Notes: generated by a model not told the origin, from the letters alone. A DNA stretch of 64,000 nucleotides from Pannonibacter carbonis (GCF_003012935.1 NZ_PUDR01000003.1:372001-436000), one strand, 5' to 3'. Positions 42,348 to 51,120 are shown, numbered from the stretch's first letter. Numbers and translations: made by a program.

Positions 42348-43103
42348 ATGAAACTGAACCAGAAGACCGCCATCATCACAGGCGGCGCCGGCAGTCTGGG
42401 GCTCGCAGCGGCCCGCCTGTTCCTCGAGGAGGGAGCGCGCGTGGTTCTGGTCGATCTCTCGCAGGAGGCCCTTGAAACCGCACGGGCGAGCCTTCCAGCC
42501 GGCGACGTTCTGACCGTTGCCGCCGACGTCGGCTCGGAAGCGGCGACGAAGGCCTACATCGATGCGGCAGTTGCAGCCTTTGGTCCCATCGACATCTTCT
42601 TTTCCAATGCCGGCAACTTCGGCGAGGTCCGGCCGATCGCCGACTATGCGCTGGACGTGTTCGAATCCGTCCAGCGGGTCCACGTCACCGGCGCGTTCCT
42701 TGGCGCCAAACACGCCACGCCAAGGATGCGCGACGGCGGCAGCTTCATCATCACCTCGTCGGTTGCCGCCACCCGCGGTGATCCGGGCGTCTATGCTTAC
42801 ATTACCGCCAAGCATGCCCAGATCGGGCTGATGCGCTGTCTGGCCAAGGAACTGGCGCCGCGCCGGATCCGGGTCAACTCCGTCCACCCCGGCCCCCTCG
42901 ACAACGGGTTCCAGCATGCGGTTGAGGCCGGTCTCAGCCGGGAGCTGGGGATTGATGGCACGGCCATGTTCAACTCCCTCATCCCGCTCGGCCGCCATGG
43001 CCTGCCGGAGGAGGTGGCGCGCTCGGTGCTTTATCTTGCGAGCGACGACAGCAGCTTCACCACGGGAGCGATGCTGATGGTCGATGGCGGCATGAGCGTC
43101 TGA
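42348..43103 (+). CDS. Short-chain dehydrogenase/reductase
   Basis: A 251-residue SDR. Cofactor motif TGGAGSLG at 11-18, NAG at about 86-88, catalytic Ser near 136-137 (ITSSVA), Tyr150 and Lys154 in YITAK. Asp35 in VVLVDLS suggests a preference for NAD(H). Located downstream of the importer and aldehyde dehydrogenase, with 236 bases between, so co-transcription is uncertain. An alcohol or hydroxy-acid dehydrogenase role in the same pathway is inferred. Confidence 0.9.
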   Translation: MKLNQKTAIITGGAGSLGLAAARLFLEEGARVVLVDLSQEALETARASLPAGDVLTVAADVGSEAATKAYIDAAVAAFGPIDIFFSNAGNFGEVRPIADYALDVFESVQRVHVTGAFLGAKHATPRMRDGGSFIITSSVAATRGDPGVYAYITAKHAQIGLMRCLAKELAPRRIRVNSVHPGPLDNGFQHAVEAGLSRELGIDGTAMFNSLIPLGRHGLPEEVARSVLYLASDDSSFTTGAMLMVDGGMSV

Positions 43104-43605
43104 TCAGGGTGAGAAAATGATGGCAAAGGCGACCGGCGTACCCTCGGGTGCGCTGTGGCCGGCCCATTATGTCTTACGCTACAGGAAAGCTGCAAAAAAT
43201 ATCGCGCAATGTCGGTCCTGGTGTAACGCGCAGGAACGGATGGCCTTGGGGATTTGCCGGGAATATCCGGGAGTTCGCGGGAAGTGGCGGTTTTCTGCGG
43301 GTTCAAACGGCCTTCGATGCGGCTTGTGAAGGCCGGGCGCGCGGGATCGGATGGCACTCAAGGTGCTGCGGTGGGCCAGCTGGACGAAAAGGACATGGAA
43401 AGCAGCCGGCATGCGCATTCGGCGTGGGAACAGGGAATGGGGGCTAACTCCCCCGTTCCCGTCGGCGGTTCAGGCGCGCATTTTCAAGCTGCGCTGATCC
43501 CTTGGCCGTAAATTGCAGCGTTGTGGTGGGAACCCTCGTCGCCATTCCATATGACACATTATGCGAATCCCGACACATTGGCCCTACATTTGTGGGCCGT
43601 CTCAG
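43104..43605. other. Gene-free region upstream of the CRISPR array
   Basis: About 500 bases between the SDR stop codon and the first repeat. Short reading frames of 60-100 codons overlap each other here, but none has protein-like composition with a ribosome site. The 80 bases before the array contain AT-rich patches (CCATATGACACATTATG, ACATTTGTG). If transcription of the array starts outside it, the promoter would be here, since crRNAs are read on the plus strand. Confidence 0.5.
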
Positions 43606-45820
43606 ACCGCAGCTTCCCTACCGATTTCCCTGTGGTAGGCTACGCCGGTCACGAGCGAGATCGCATAGCGCGCCGTGGCTTCCCTGCCGATTTCCCTGTG
43701 GTAGGCTCATGGGGCTGGCGGTGTCGCGGTGGTCCTGGCCGTGGCTTCCCTACCGATTTCCCTGTGGTAGGCTATCCGCAGACGGCACAGGTCATCAACG
43801 GTCGCCGTGGCTTCCCTACCGATTTCCCTGTGGTAGGCTGGCGACCAGCGCGGCGAGCACCCTGGCGACGCCGTGGCTTCCCTACCGATTTCCCTGTGGT
43901 AGGCTCGACCGGCCAATTGACCGTGTCGTGATCGAGCCGTGGCTTCCCTACCGATTTCCCTGTGGTAGGCTTGGCGCTGTTCCGGCTCGCTGCGCTGCAG
44001 GGCCGTGGCTTCCCTACCGATTTCCCTGTGGTAGGCTGTGCCGCCCGCATTGGCGATGACGACCGCCGCCGTGGCTTCCCTACCGATTTCCCTGTGGTAG
44101 GCTTCGCGTCCACCGCCTCCATCGTGCCGGTAAGCCGTGGCTTCCCTACCGATTTCCCTGTGGTAGGCTCAGCACCGGCTTGACGAAGCGCCTTGCGACG
44201 CCGTGGCTTCCCTACCGATTTCCCTGTGGTAGGCTTCACGCCGGACGCCGTAGAGCGCCAGCCGCGCCGTGGCTTCCCTACCGATTTCCCTGTGGTAGGC
44301 TCTACGGATGAGGATGGGGAGACTGGTATGTGCCGTGGCTTCCCTACCGATTTCCCTGTGGTAGGCTCAGAACCCGGAATATGCGCCGATGCTTAAGGCC
44401 GTGGCTTCCCTACCGATTTCCCTGTGGTAGGCTGCGTGATGTCCGCGCTCGTCAGCATCTCCGGCCGTGGCTTCCCTACCGATTTCCCTGTGGTAGGCTT
44501 GATCTGGATTGCCATCACTCACCTGCCTTGCCGTGGCTTCCCTACCGATTTCCCTGTGGTAGGCTCGTTCAATGCAGGCTGTCGCGTGGCGAGACGCCGT
44601 GGCTTCCCTACCGATTTCCCTGTGGTAGGCTGGATCGGTGGACTCCGGCATCAGCCAGTATGCCGTGGCTTCCCTACCGATTTCCCTGTGGTAGGCTACT
44701 TGATCACGCTTGCCGTGGCGCGGAAGTGCCGTGGCTTCCCTACCGATTTCCCTGTGGTAGGCTTGTCGAGCCTGCTGGACGTGCTGCACAAGGGCCGTGG
44801 CTTCCCTACCGATTTCCCTGTGGTAGGCTTGATCCGTCTGGCCACGCGCCTGGCGAATGGCCGTGGCTTCCCTACCGATTTCCCTGTGGTAGGCTAAAGT
44901 CTCGCGGCGCTGGTCTTTCAGCTCGGCCGTGGCTTCCCTACCGATTTCCCTGTGGTAGGCTCCTGGCCTGCATCCAACGCGCGCGCCCCATGCCGTGGCT
45001 TCCCTACCGATTTCCCTGTGGTAGGCTTCCCCCAGCTTGTTCACGACCACCGTGCGCGCCGTGGCTTCCCTACCGATTTCCCTGTGGTAGGCTATTTGGG
45101 TCCTGGCCGGCTACTGACCGCAGGCCGTGGCTTCCCTACCGATTTCCCTGTGGTAGGCTGCAACCGTCCAGCCCATGCCCGTGGCATCGGCCGTGGCTTC
45201 CCTACCGATTTCCCTGTGGTAGGCTATTTCGTCTTGTCGGCCACCTCGCCGAGCAGCCGTGGCTTCCCTACCGATTTCCCTGTGGTAGGCTCCGCGAAGC
45301 GGGCTGTGGCTGAAGATCGCAGCCGTGGCTTCCCTACCGATTTCCCTGTGGTAGGCTCTGCTGCTGATCTTGCAGCGCTCGGCGTCAGCCGTGGCTTCCC
45401 TACCGATTTCCCTGTGGTAGGCTGGTACTCGAGAGCACCCCATTCGGCGCGCTGCCGTGGCTTCCCTACCGATTTCCCTGTGGTAGGCTAAGCCCCCGCG
45501 CGTGCTGCCGCTCGAGGATGCCGTGGCTTCCCTACCGATTTCCCTGTGGTAGGCTTTCGGAGACATGGACCCCCAGCAGCTGGGCGGCCGTGGCTTCCCT
45601 ACCGATTTCCCTGTGGTAGGCTGTCAACGCCGGACGACTGGAAAGACGGCGCGCCGTGGCTTCCCTACCGATTTCCCTGTGGTAGGCTGCTGTCACCGAT
45701 CGGCAAACGCGAGGCGGTGCCGTGGCTTCCCTACCGATTTCCCTGTGGTAGGCTGAGGAGCATTCGGCGCCGGCCAAAGCGACCGCCGTGGCTTCCCTAC
45801 CGATTTCCCTGTGGTAGGCT
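43606..45820 (+). CRISPR. Type II-C CRISPR array, 34 repeats and 33 spacers
   Basis: The 36-base repeat begins GCCGTGGCTTCCC, has CTACCGATTTCC in the middle and ends CTGTGGTAGGCT. It lines up along its length with the Neisseria meningitidis II-C repeat. Repeat starts fall every 66 bases from 43606; spacers are 30 bases except one of 31 (45556-45586). The first repeat (43606-43641) has three changes and the second (43672-43707) one; those nearest cas2 are consensus. The anti-repeat of the tracrRNA shows that crRNAs are transcribed on the plus strand. Spacer 24 (45160-45189) matches the adjacent prophage terminase gene. Confidence 0.98.
45160..45189 (+). other. CRISPR spacer 24, matches the prophage terminase gene
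   Basis: The reverse complement of this spacer agrees with 63415-63444 at 27 of 30 bases, including an unbroken 17-base run GGCATGGGCTGGACGGT. Both encode the peptide DATGMGWTVA. The differences, at spacer positions 3, 21 and 30, are all third codon positions. Confidence 0.93.
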
Positions 45821-45878
45821 CACTCCGGCGCAATGCGTTGTTTTGTCGATACAAAAGGCTTCTAGGACGAAAAGAAAA
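45821..45878. promoter_or_regulatory. Candidate leader-like segment between array and cas2
   Basis: The 58 bases between the last repeat and the cas2 stop codon are AT-rich and contain the hairpin TTTTGT-CGAT-ACAAAA (45841-45856). The repeats at this end are perfect, the usual sign of the end where spacers are added. Whether this segment serves adaptation or ends the array transcript is not decided. Confidence 0.4.
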
Positions 45879-46205
45879 TCATAGGAGAACAAGCTGTTCA
45901 CTCGCCTTGCGCTCGGTTTTGGTTGATTCGCCAACAAGCAGTTGCATTCGTGCATATTGCTTGTCCGTGATCTGCAGCGTACGCACGCTGCCCTTCGGAG
46001 GCAGGTTGGTTTTGATGCGCTTGAGGTGCTTTTCCACACCTTCCTCCGCACGGCAAATTCGCGCGTACACCGAGAACTGAATCATTAGGAATCCATCCCG
46101 TTTCAGGAAGTTGCGAAAGCGGGTCGCATTGCCACGTTCCTTTTTTGTCGTAACCGGCAGATCGAAAAACACCATCAGCCACATGAACCGGATGTCCTTG
46201 TTCAT
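45879..46205 (-). CDS. cas2: CRISPR-associated endonuclease Cas2
   Basis: A 108-residue protein. WLMVFFDLPVTTKKERGNA at the start contains the conserved Asp of the Cas2 ferredoxin fold, and RFRNFLKRDGFLMIQFSVYAR follows. Cas2 dimers bridge two Cas1 dimers in the spacer-integration complex. It overlaps cas1 by four bases and is the last cas gene, which with cas9 and cas1 and the absence of csn2 or cas4 defines subtype II-C. Confidence 0.97.
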   Translation of the reverse strand: MNKDIRFMWLMVFFDLPVTTKKERGNATRFRNFLKRDGFLMIQFSVYARICRAEEGVEKHLKRIKTNLPPKGSVRTLQITDKQYARMQLLVGESTKTERKASEQLVLL

Positions 46206-47101
46206 TGGCGCGGGCTGACCGGGAGTTTGGGCAGGTCCAGCAAGTCTGCGGAGCCATGTTCAAGCGCCTGAAGCAGGCTTTGCGCGACGATCTCCGTGGC
46301 ATTTAGCAAGCTCATTTTGCCACCTGTCATCACGACATCGATCAGTGGCAGGCCGCCAAGCTTTTGCCGGTCTTGCCGTGTCAACGGGTCGAAAGCAGCC
46401 CGATCCTCGCAGATTCCGGCAACGGTCAAATCGACAAATGGGCGGAAAGGCTCAATCAGGTCATCAGCTAGGTTGAATGCATTTGCCTGACTGGCGTGGT
46501 GCAGCCCGAGGGCGGGAATAAGCCCAGTTGCGGCAATCGCGCGAGCCAGACATCCGCGCACCACCGCATAGCCATAGTTCAAGGTCTTGTTGCGCAGATC
46601 TGACTCGTCGCCACGCGAAAAATCCCGAAACATGCACTGCCAGTAAGCGCGTGCGGCCTGCGCCTCGATGTTATCCGGATCACCGGATCGGACGCGGGTC
46701 GCCATTTCGGTCAAGGGCGCGCCCAAGCGTTCGAGGGTCTCAAGGGCCGCCGCCTGGTTGATGATCTTGCGGTGAACGATCCGCTGCCAGAGACGCTTCT
46801 TGAGAGGCGTTCCGACACCAATCTGAAGCTCTGTAACGGCCGCCTGCTTGTAATGCCGGTGATAGGGCAGTGTCACAGCGCTCGGCATATGCTGCCGGTC
46901 ACTTGTCAAAACGACGGCTCCCGCTTCCGCGAGCGCGGCCAGCAAAGCGGCACTGAGTGTGGTCTGGTGATTGTCGATGATCACCCAGGCGATGTCCTCT
47001 ATCGCCAAGCGTGTTTCGCCGTCCTCCTGTGAAACCACAAGCTGGGCCGCTGCCATGGACAGCCGCGCAGGGTTTGTCAGATGCACGCCTTTCCACGCCA
47101 T
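46202..47101 (-). CDS. cas1: CRISPR-associated integrase Cas1
   Basis: A 299-residue protein opening MAWKGVHLTNPARLS, the normal type II Cas1 start. The metal site is formed by Glu in NIEAQAARAYW, His in LGLHHASQANAFNLADD and the following Asp in LADDLIEPF. It integrates new spacers with Cas2. Its start lies 25 bases inside the end of cas9, so translation is likely coupled. Confidence 0.97.
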   Translation of the reverse strand: MAWKGVHLTNPARLSMAAAQLVVSQEDGETRLAIEDIAWVIIDNHQTTLSAALLAALAEAGAVVLTSDRQHMPSAVTLPYHRHYKQAAVTELQIGVGTPLKKRLWQRIVHRKIINQAAALETLERLGAPLTEMATRVRSGDPDNIEAQAARAYWQCMFRDFSRGDESDLRNKTLNYGYAVVRGCLARAIAATGLIPALGLHHASQANAFNLADDLIEPFRPFVDLTVAGICEDRAAFDPLTRQDRQKLGGLPLIDVVMTGGKMSLLNATEIVAQSLLQALEHGSADLLDLPKLPVSPRQ

Positions 47102-50100
47102 GTCCGCTTTTCCTTTGAGACCAAGAACTGGTTTCCAATGCGGTCAACGAAGTATTTCTCAAATTCAAGAGCCGTTGTCGTCGATATTCTGTAATTGTCT
47201 CCGCCACTGGGAGGCATTAGGACGATACGACCATCACGTGTATCGAAACTTTTATAGTAACCGATGTGTGTTTTTTCTTCGCTATCGACTATTTTCATTA
47301 ATGTATTTTTGTGAATTGAAAACTTGAATTGCATGTCCTCGGACAATTTCGGCCAAGGTGCAGAGCTTTTGCTTCGTTTGAAATATCGATCTGGAACGTG
47401 CTCCTGTATTTTGAAATCGAACCGATATATTGGAATGAATCTATACTGGGTTATTCCACGAGTTGACACTTCGCAAAAAACATCAAGACGAACGATAGCG
47501 TCTCTGCCCGCAGTCCCTCCTCTAACTGAAATCCCGGGCTTGTTGCTCGTCAGCAGTCTAATCTTCCTGACCGGGTCCCCTTTTGGAGACAAGGGGAGGG
47601 CGTCTTTTGGCTTTCCGGCTTCAATCCAGGCCTTGAGGCTGTCGACCAACTGATCGCGCAACTTCCCGGGATCGACAATTTTGCCATAGGGTTTCGGGAC
47701 AGGGATACGGTCGAGGTCGCCGATCTTGAGATCTTCGATCGCCTTGCGTTCAAAGACCTTGGCCTCACCGTCGATCTCGCGGATCTGCCGGATTGTGGCG
47801 TCATGGCCCTTTCCACGTATCCGACCGCTTTCCGGCCGCGACACAAACACCGCCTGGACGATGGCTGCGACTTCGCTCCGGAACTCGCTGGGTGTTCCCC
47901 AAGGCGCTGGCAGGCCACGCAGTTCGAATTTCTCACCCTTGATCTCCGCTGCCTTGGCCAGTGCGGTGGCCCGCTGCAGCAGGCTTTCGCTGCACAGCGC
48001 CGTCACAATGGCGTCAAGTGCGTGGTGCCGGTCGTCTTCACGACGTTCGCCATCCGCGTTCTTCTTCAGGCTTTCCAAACCCCAGGCGCGGCGCAGAGCT
48101 GCCGTGAGTGCCCCTGGCCGCGCAAACACCCTGCGCTCGGCCCCGCTTTCGCGTGCAAGATTCGGAAATGCGTTCTTCAGGTGTGCCAGAACCACTTTCA
48201 ATGCGAAGCGCGTGTCATTCAGGTTCCGGCTTCTGAAAGCTTCTTCCCGGTCTGAAGCGTTGCGGATCAGGTAGTTGCGCTTCTTGAGGCCTTTCAGTGT
48301 CCTGTTGCTCTCGACTTCAGCCTGGAAACGTTCCCAGTCTTCTGGCTGTTCCGCCGATTTCCACTCGTAGGGCGTCCTGTTCTTTTTGTCTGCGTTCGCC
48401 TTCGTGAAGCACAGGGTCTTGTTGACAAAGCTGTCGTCGCCAAACCGGCTCCAGGGCAGAATATGATCGACTTGAACGGTGTTGTCGGTGGCGAGCACCG
48501 CTTGAAGCGGAATTGCCCTGCCGGAGTAAAGGCACCGCCCATTCTGTTCCTTCCACAGCTCATAGCGCAGAACATCTTCGCTTCGAAGTGTCGAGGCCTT
48601 CTTGCCGAGTTGGTCCGCCAGCTCTTCTGCGGCCCTGTTGCGCTCATCAGTCCGCTTGTTGATGCCGTTTTCTATCTTGCGCCGTTCTTCGCCGCTTTTG
48701 CCAACATCCCGCGCCATTTCCACATGCACACGGTCGAACGGCCCGAAGGCTTGGGAGACTGCCTTGACCTGCTTGAGGATTTCCCTGGCCGCCTTCTGCG
48801 CAACGGGCGAGCCGATTGCCGACAGATCCATGGCAGTGTGTTCGCTGTGGCTCCACCCCAGTTCTGCGCAGGCGTCAGAATAGACCAAGCCACGCTCCAT
48901 CGGGTCGCACAGAGCCCTTGCCGCGGCTGCGGACAAGGCGGCCGCGCCCTTGAAGGCATCGAAGACGCCCTCACGCGCCGCCTGGAGCAAGGCGGAAGCC
49001 GCCGCTGCTGGCAGACCGGAGGCTTGAAGCCCCGTCTCGATGTCGCCAAGGTCCTCGTTGAAGGCAATTGTTGCCGTCGCCTCGTCAAGGGGAGCTCCCT
49101 TTTCGAGTAGCGCAAAGGTTTCAACCTCGCCAATCGCCGGGATCAACACATCCAGCAGTGTTTTTGTGCCCTCCAGCGCGGCTCCGGTGCGCCGGGCGAC
49201 ATCTCTTTTTTCGATGTCCGGACCCACGCCATCAAAACGGTCTGTTTCCGCCAAGCCGAGCTTTGTCCGCAAAGCCTTGAAGGTCAGGCTTTTGGTGCGC
49301 GCATAGCCAGACAGCGCCCTTGCGATTTCGTCGGGGGTGAGGGCACGCCGGCCATTGGCCGTTATCAGCCGCAGATTGGTCAGCCTGGAGAGCAATCGAA
49401 ACCGTTCGAATGACGGTGCAAAGACGCTTGCACGCTTGTGACCGGGAAGGAACGGGCAATCTCCCACCAGCCTGAGGCTGCCTTGCAACGGTCGTTGAGA
49501 AAACGCCAATTCCGAAAAAGCTGCCTCCAGTGCGTCTGTGGCATGGGGATTGCCATACCGCTTTTGTGCCGCAAACAACTTGCGAGCCTCTGCTTCCTGG
49601 TCCGCACGGAGGATCGACCGGGTATAGTCCCCGCTGCGATTGCGCTTGCGGTCGGTGAATGCGTCATCGCGGGCGAACATTTCGCCGATGGTGCGCCACT
49701 TTTGTGACTTCTCCCGCGTGGCTTCTATGCTGGCCAGAACCTTCTGGTCTTCACTGGCCTTGTTTGACTCTGCTCCCTTGCGATTGGACCGGAAGCCGCG
49801 GTGGCGGGCGATGTGTCCCAGCGCCAGCGCCAGTTCCCGAGAAGTCAGTTTTCGATCAAGTCCTTCAGCACGAAGGGACCAGGGATCCTTGTCACCAGCT
49901 TCCGCCGCCAGGGCTTCGCGATCGCCTGACGGCAGAAGGCCTGACACGTGAAACAGCTTCCTGATGTCCGCCATTCGCTTGGCACGCCTGCGTATGGTTC
50001 GCCTCTGCCCCCGGAAGAGACGGCGATCGGCATTTTTGAGTTTGGGGCCACTTTGTGTTGCTTCCTCGGGGGAATCGAACATCCGCGTTCCTGCGGCAAC

Positions 50101-50175
50101 TATTCGTTGGTTCTCAAGGTCGACAACTGCCCAGCCAATGCTGGAGATACCGCCGTCGATGCCGAGAATGCGCAT
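47077..50175 (-). CDS. cas9: CRISPR-associated endonuclease Cas9 (type II-C)
   Basis: A 1032-residue effector, a normal II-C size. RuvC-I ILGIDGGISSIGWAV with Asp7; Arg-rich bridge helix RRLFRGQRRTIRRRAKRM (51-68); RuvC-II VHVEMARD with Glu486; HNH VDHILPWSR with His571 and the following Asn near 585; RuvC-III HHALDA with His718 and Asp721. All catalytic residues are present, so it should cut DNA guided by crRNA and tracrRNA. TTGGAG lies eight bases before the ATG at 50175. First gene of the cas9-cas1-cas2 operon; the tracrRNA gene is divergent and immediately upstream. Confidence 0.98.
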   Translation of the reverse strand: MRILGIDGGISSIGWAVVDLENQRIVAAGTRMFDSPEEATQSGPKLKNADRRLFRGQRRTIRRRAKRMADIRKLFHVSGLLPSGDREALAAEAGDKDPWSLRAEGLDRKLTSRELALALGHIARHRGFRSNRKGAESNKASEDQKVLASIEATREKSQKWRTIGEMFARDDAFTDRKRNRSGDYTRSILRADQEAEARKLFAAQKRYGNPHATDALEAAFSELAFSQRPLQGSLRLVGDCPFLPGHKRASVFAPSFERFRLLSRLTNLRLITANGRRALTPDEIARALSGYARTKSLTFKALRTKLGLAETDRFDGVGPDIEKRDVARRTGAALEGTKTLLDVLIPAIGEVETFALLEKGAPLDEATATIAFNEDLGDIETGLQASGLPAAAASALLQAAREGVFDAFKGAAALSAAAARALCDPMERGLVYSDACAELGWSHSEHTAMDLSAIGSPVAQKAAREILKQVKAVSQAFGPFDRVHVEMARDVGKSGEERRKIENGINKRTDERNRAAEELADQLGKKASTLRSEDVLRYELWKEQNGRCLYSGRAIPLQAVLATDNTVQVDHILPWSRFGDDSFVNKTLCFTKANADKKNRTPYEWKSAEQPEDWERFQAEVESNRTLKGLKKRNYLIRNASDREEAFRSRNLNDTRFALKVVLAHLKNAFPNLARESGAERRVFARPGALTAALRRAWGLESLKKNADGERREDDRHHALDAIVTALCSESLLQRATALAKAAEIKGEKFELRGLPAPWGTPSEFRSEVAAIVQAVFVSRPESGRIRGKGHDATIRQIREIDGEAKVFERKAIEDLKIGDLDRIPVPKPYGKIVDPGKLRDQLVDSLKAWIEAGKPKDALPLSPKGDPVRKIRLLTSNKPGISVRGGTAGRDAIVRLDVFCEVSTRGITQYRFIPIYRFDFKIQEHVPDRYFKRSKSSAPWPKLSEDMQFKFSIHKNTLMKIVDSEEKTHIGYYKSFDTRDGRIVLMPPSGGDNYRISTTTALEFEKYFVDRIGNQFLVSKEKRTWRGKACI

Positions 50176-50218
50176 GGTAGAAACTCCAAAAAATACACGT
50201 TGGAGTCATGCTATTCGG

Positions 50219-50246
50219 TTGACATGCCAAATCAATCGGTTAATTG
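50219..50246 (+). promoter_or_regulatory. Probable tracrRNA promoter
   Basis: A perfect TTGACA (50219-50224) is followed after 16 bases by TAATTG (50241-50246), a poor -10 box. A start 6-8 bases further would begin the RNA at the anti-repeat. It lies in the gap between cas9 and tracrRNA, which are divergent. Confidence 0.5.
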
Positions 50247-50252
50247 TCGGTG

Positions 50253-50350
50253 CAGGGAAATCGGTAGGAAAGCCACGGCAAGTGGTTTTATTATCACGAA
50301 GGTTCACACCCCGCTCGGCTTGCCGGGCGGGGTGTTCCTGTTTGTTTTTT
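50253..50350 (+). ncRNA. tracrRNA
   Basis: Bases 50253-50279 are the reverse complement of the CRISPR repeat over 27 positions with one mismatch (50269), ending AAGCCACGGC. A tail follows with AAGTGGTTTTATTATCAC and then a strong terminator hairpin: ACACCCCGC and CGGC paired with GCCG and GCGGGGTGT (50306-50335), then TTTGTTTTTT. The layout of anti-repeat, short linker and terminator hairpin fits a II-C tracrRNA of about 100 nt. The exact 5' end is estimated. It pairs with crRNA repeat RNA to form the Cas9 guide. Confidence 0.92.
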
Positions 50351-50533
50351 GCGAGCTGCGGTGGTTTGGCGAACGTCGTTCAGCGATTTGGATTTCAGCT
50401 GACCGCTAGAGCTGGAATGGGTGCCCAGATGTCGTGCAGTTAGAGTTCAGATTGCAAATCTTGACAATACAACCAATGCGGGTTTAAGCTCGAGCCACAG
50501 CATCAGGTGCTCTTGCCGCACTCCTGACCACGG
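50351..50533. other. Junction region: chromosome to left end of Mu-like prophage
   Basis: No gene. It begins at the tracrRNA T-run and ends at the stop codon of the phage repressor. The left prophage end must be here or overlap the last bases of the tracrRNA terminator. Mu-type ends start with TG and carry several transposase sites; short related strings such as TTTGGCGAACGTCG and TTCAGCGATTTGG are present but no site is convincing. Confidence 0.5.
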
Positions 50534-51058
50534 TCAAGCCTCGCGTTTCCCGGAACCGGGTTCGTTCAGGGCTTGGTTCAAGGTTTTAGTGAGGTGGGTT
50601 TCCAGCCAGGGCAGGAGGCTTTGAAGCTCGAGCGCATCGGCGGGGTCCTCGGCCTTGGCCAGCAAAAGGTTGTAGGCGCGGGCGAGTTCCTCGGCGCGGG
50701 CATCGGCGGGCAAACGGATCTGCGCGCGGGCGTGGGCGCGCTCGAGGATGCGGGCGACTTGCCTGAAGAGATCGGGATTGATCGCGGGGGAGACGCGCTG
50801 GAGCTCAGGTTGCCCAGCCGGGCTGTCTGGCCTTGCAGGGGCGCCATTGCCCGTCAAGAGCCAGTGTATGTCAACGCCCAACTCGTCCATCAGTTGCGCC
50901 AGAAGGCTGGTGTCCGGGGTTCGGTCACCGCGCTCGTATGTCGCATAGGTTGAATCCGAGATGCCGAGTTTTGCGCAGAACTCGGCGCGCGTCAGGTCTC
51001 CACGGATTGAGACAAGCCTTTGAGCTAACTCTGTTTTCGGTTTTGAAGGCCGCGCCAT
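50534..51058 (-). CDS. Phage repressor, XRE-type helix-turn-helix
   Basis: A 174-residue protein. The helix-turn-helix is about residues 20-55 (LTRAEFCAKLGISDSTYATYERGDRTPD), followed by LLAQLMDELGVDIHWLLTGNG, a common phage repressor layout. The C-terminal part (FRQVARILERAHARAQIR) is helical. It is the leftmost phage gene and is transcribed away from the lytic genes across two palindromes. It should keep the early operon silent in the lysogen. Confidence 0.88.
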   Translation of the reverse strand: MARPSKPKTELAQRLVSIRGDLTRAEFCAKLGISDSTYATYERGDRTPDTSLLAQLMDELGVDIHWLLTGNGAPARPDSPAGQPELQRVSPAINPDLFRQVARILERAHARAQIRLPADARAEELARAYNLLLAKAEDPADALELQSLLPWLETHLTKTLNQALNEPGSGKREA

Positions 51059-51070
51059 TAATTTTAATGC

Positions 51071-51120
51071 ACACTATAGTGTATAAATCCGCTTCAAAAG
51101 CACACTAATGTGTGTATACT
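51071..51120. promoter_or_regulatory. Divergent phage promoter with two repressor operators
   Basis: A perfect palindrome ACACTATAGTGT (51071-51082) and a near palindrome CACACTAATGTGTG (51101-51114) lie 30 bases apart between repressor and Ner genes. TATACT at 51115-51120 is a good rightward -10 box touching the second operator, and TATAGT/TATACA on the minus strand could serve the repressor gene. The shared ACACTA-TGTGT half sites suggest one repressor dimer per site. Confidence 0.65.

Noticed and set aside
43104-43605. Small genes or a tRNA between the SDR gene and the array
   Set aside because: Overlapping short frames lack ribosome sites and coding character, and no cloverleaf could be folded by eye.
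45490-45519. Spacer 29 resembles 63645-63660 in the terminase gene (CCGCGCGTGC followed by GCC)
   Set aside because: Only about 13 contiguous-type positions agree and the rest diverges; this is not better than chance in GC-rich DNA.
43502-45884. Long reading frames across the repeat region on both strands, up to 327 codons
   Set aside because: They are produced by the 66-base periodic repeat, whose length is a multiple of three; the encoded peptides are the same block repeated with spacer-derived variable parts.
50337-50352. TGTTTGTTTTTTGCG as the exact left end of the prophage
   Set aside because: It starts with TG as Mu ends do, but it overlaps the tracrRNA T-run and no transposase sites or target duplication can be confirmed without the right end.
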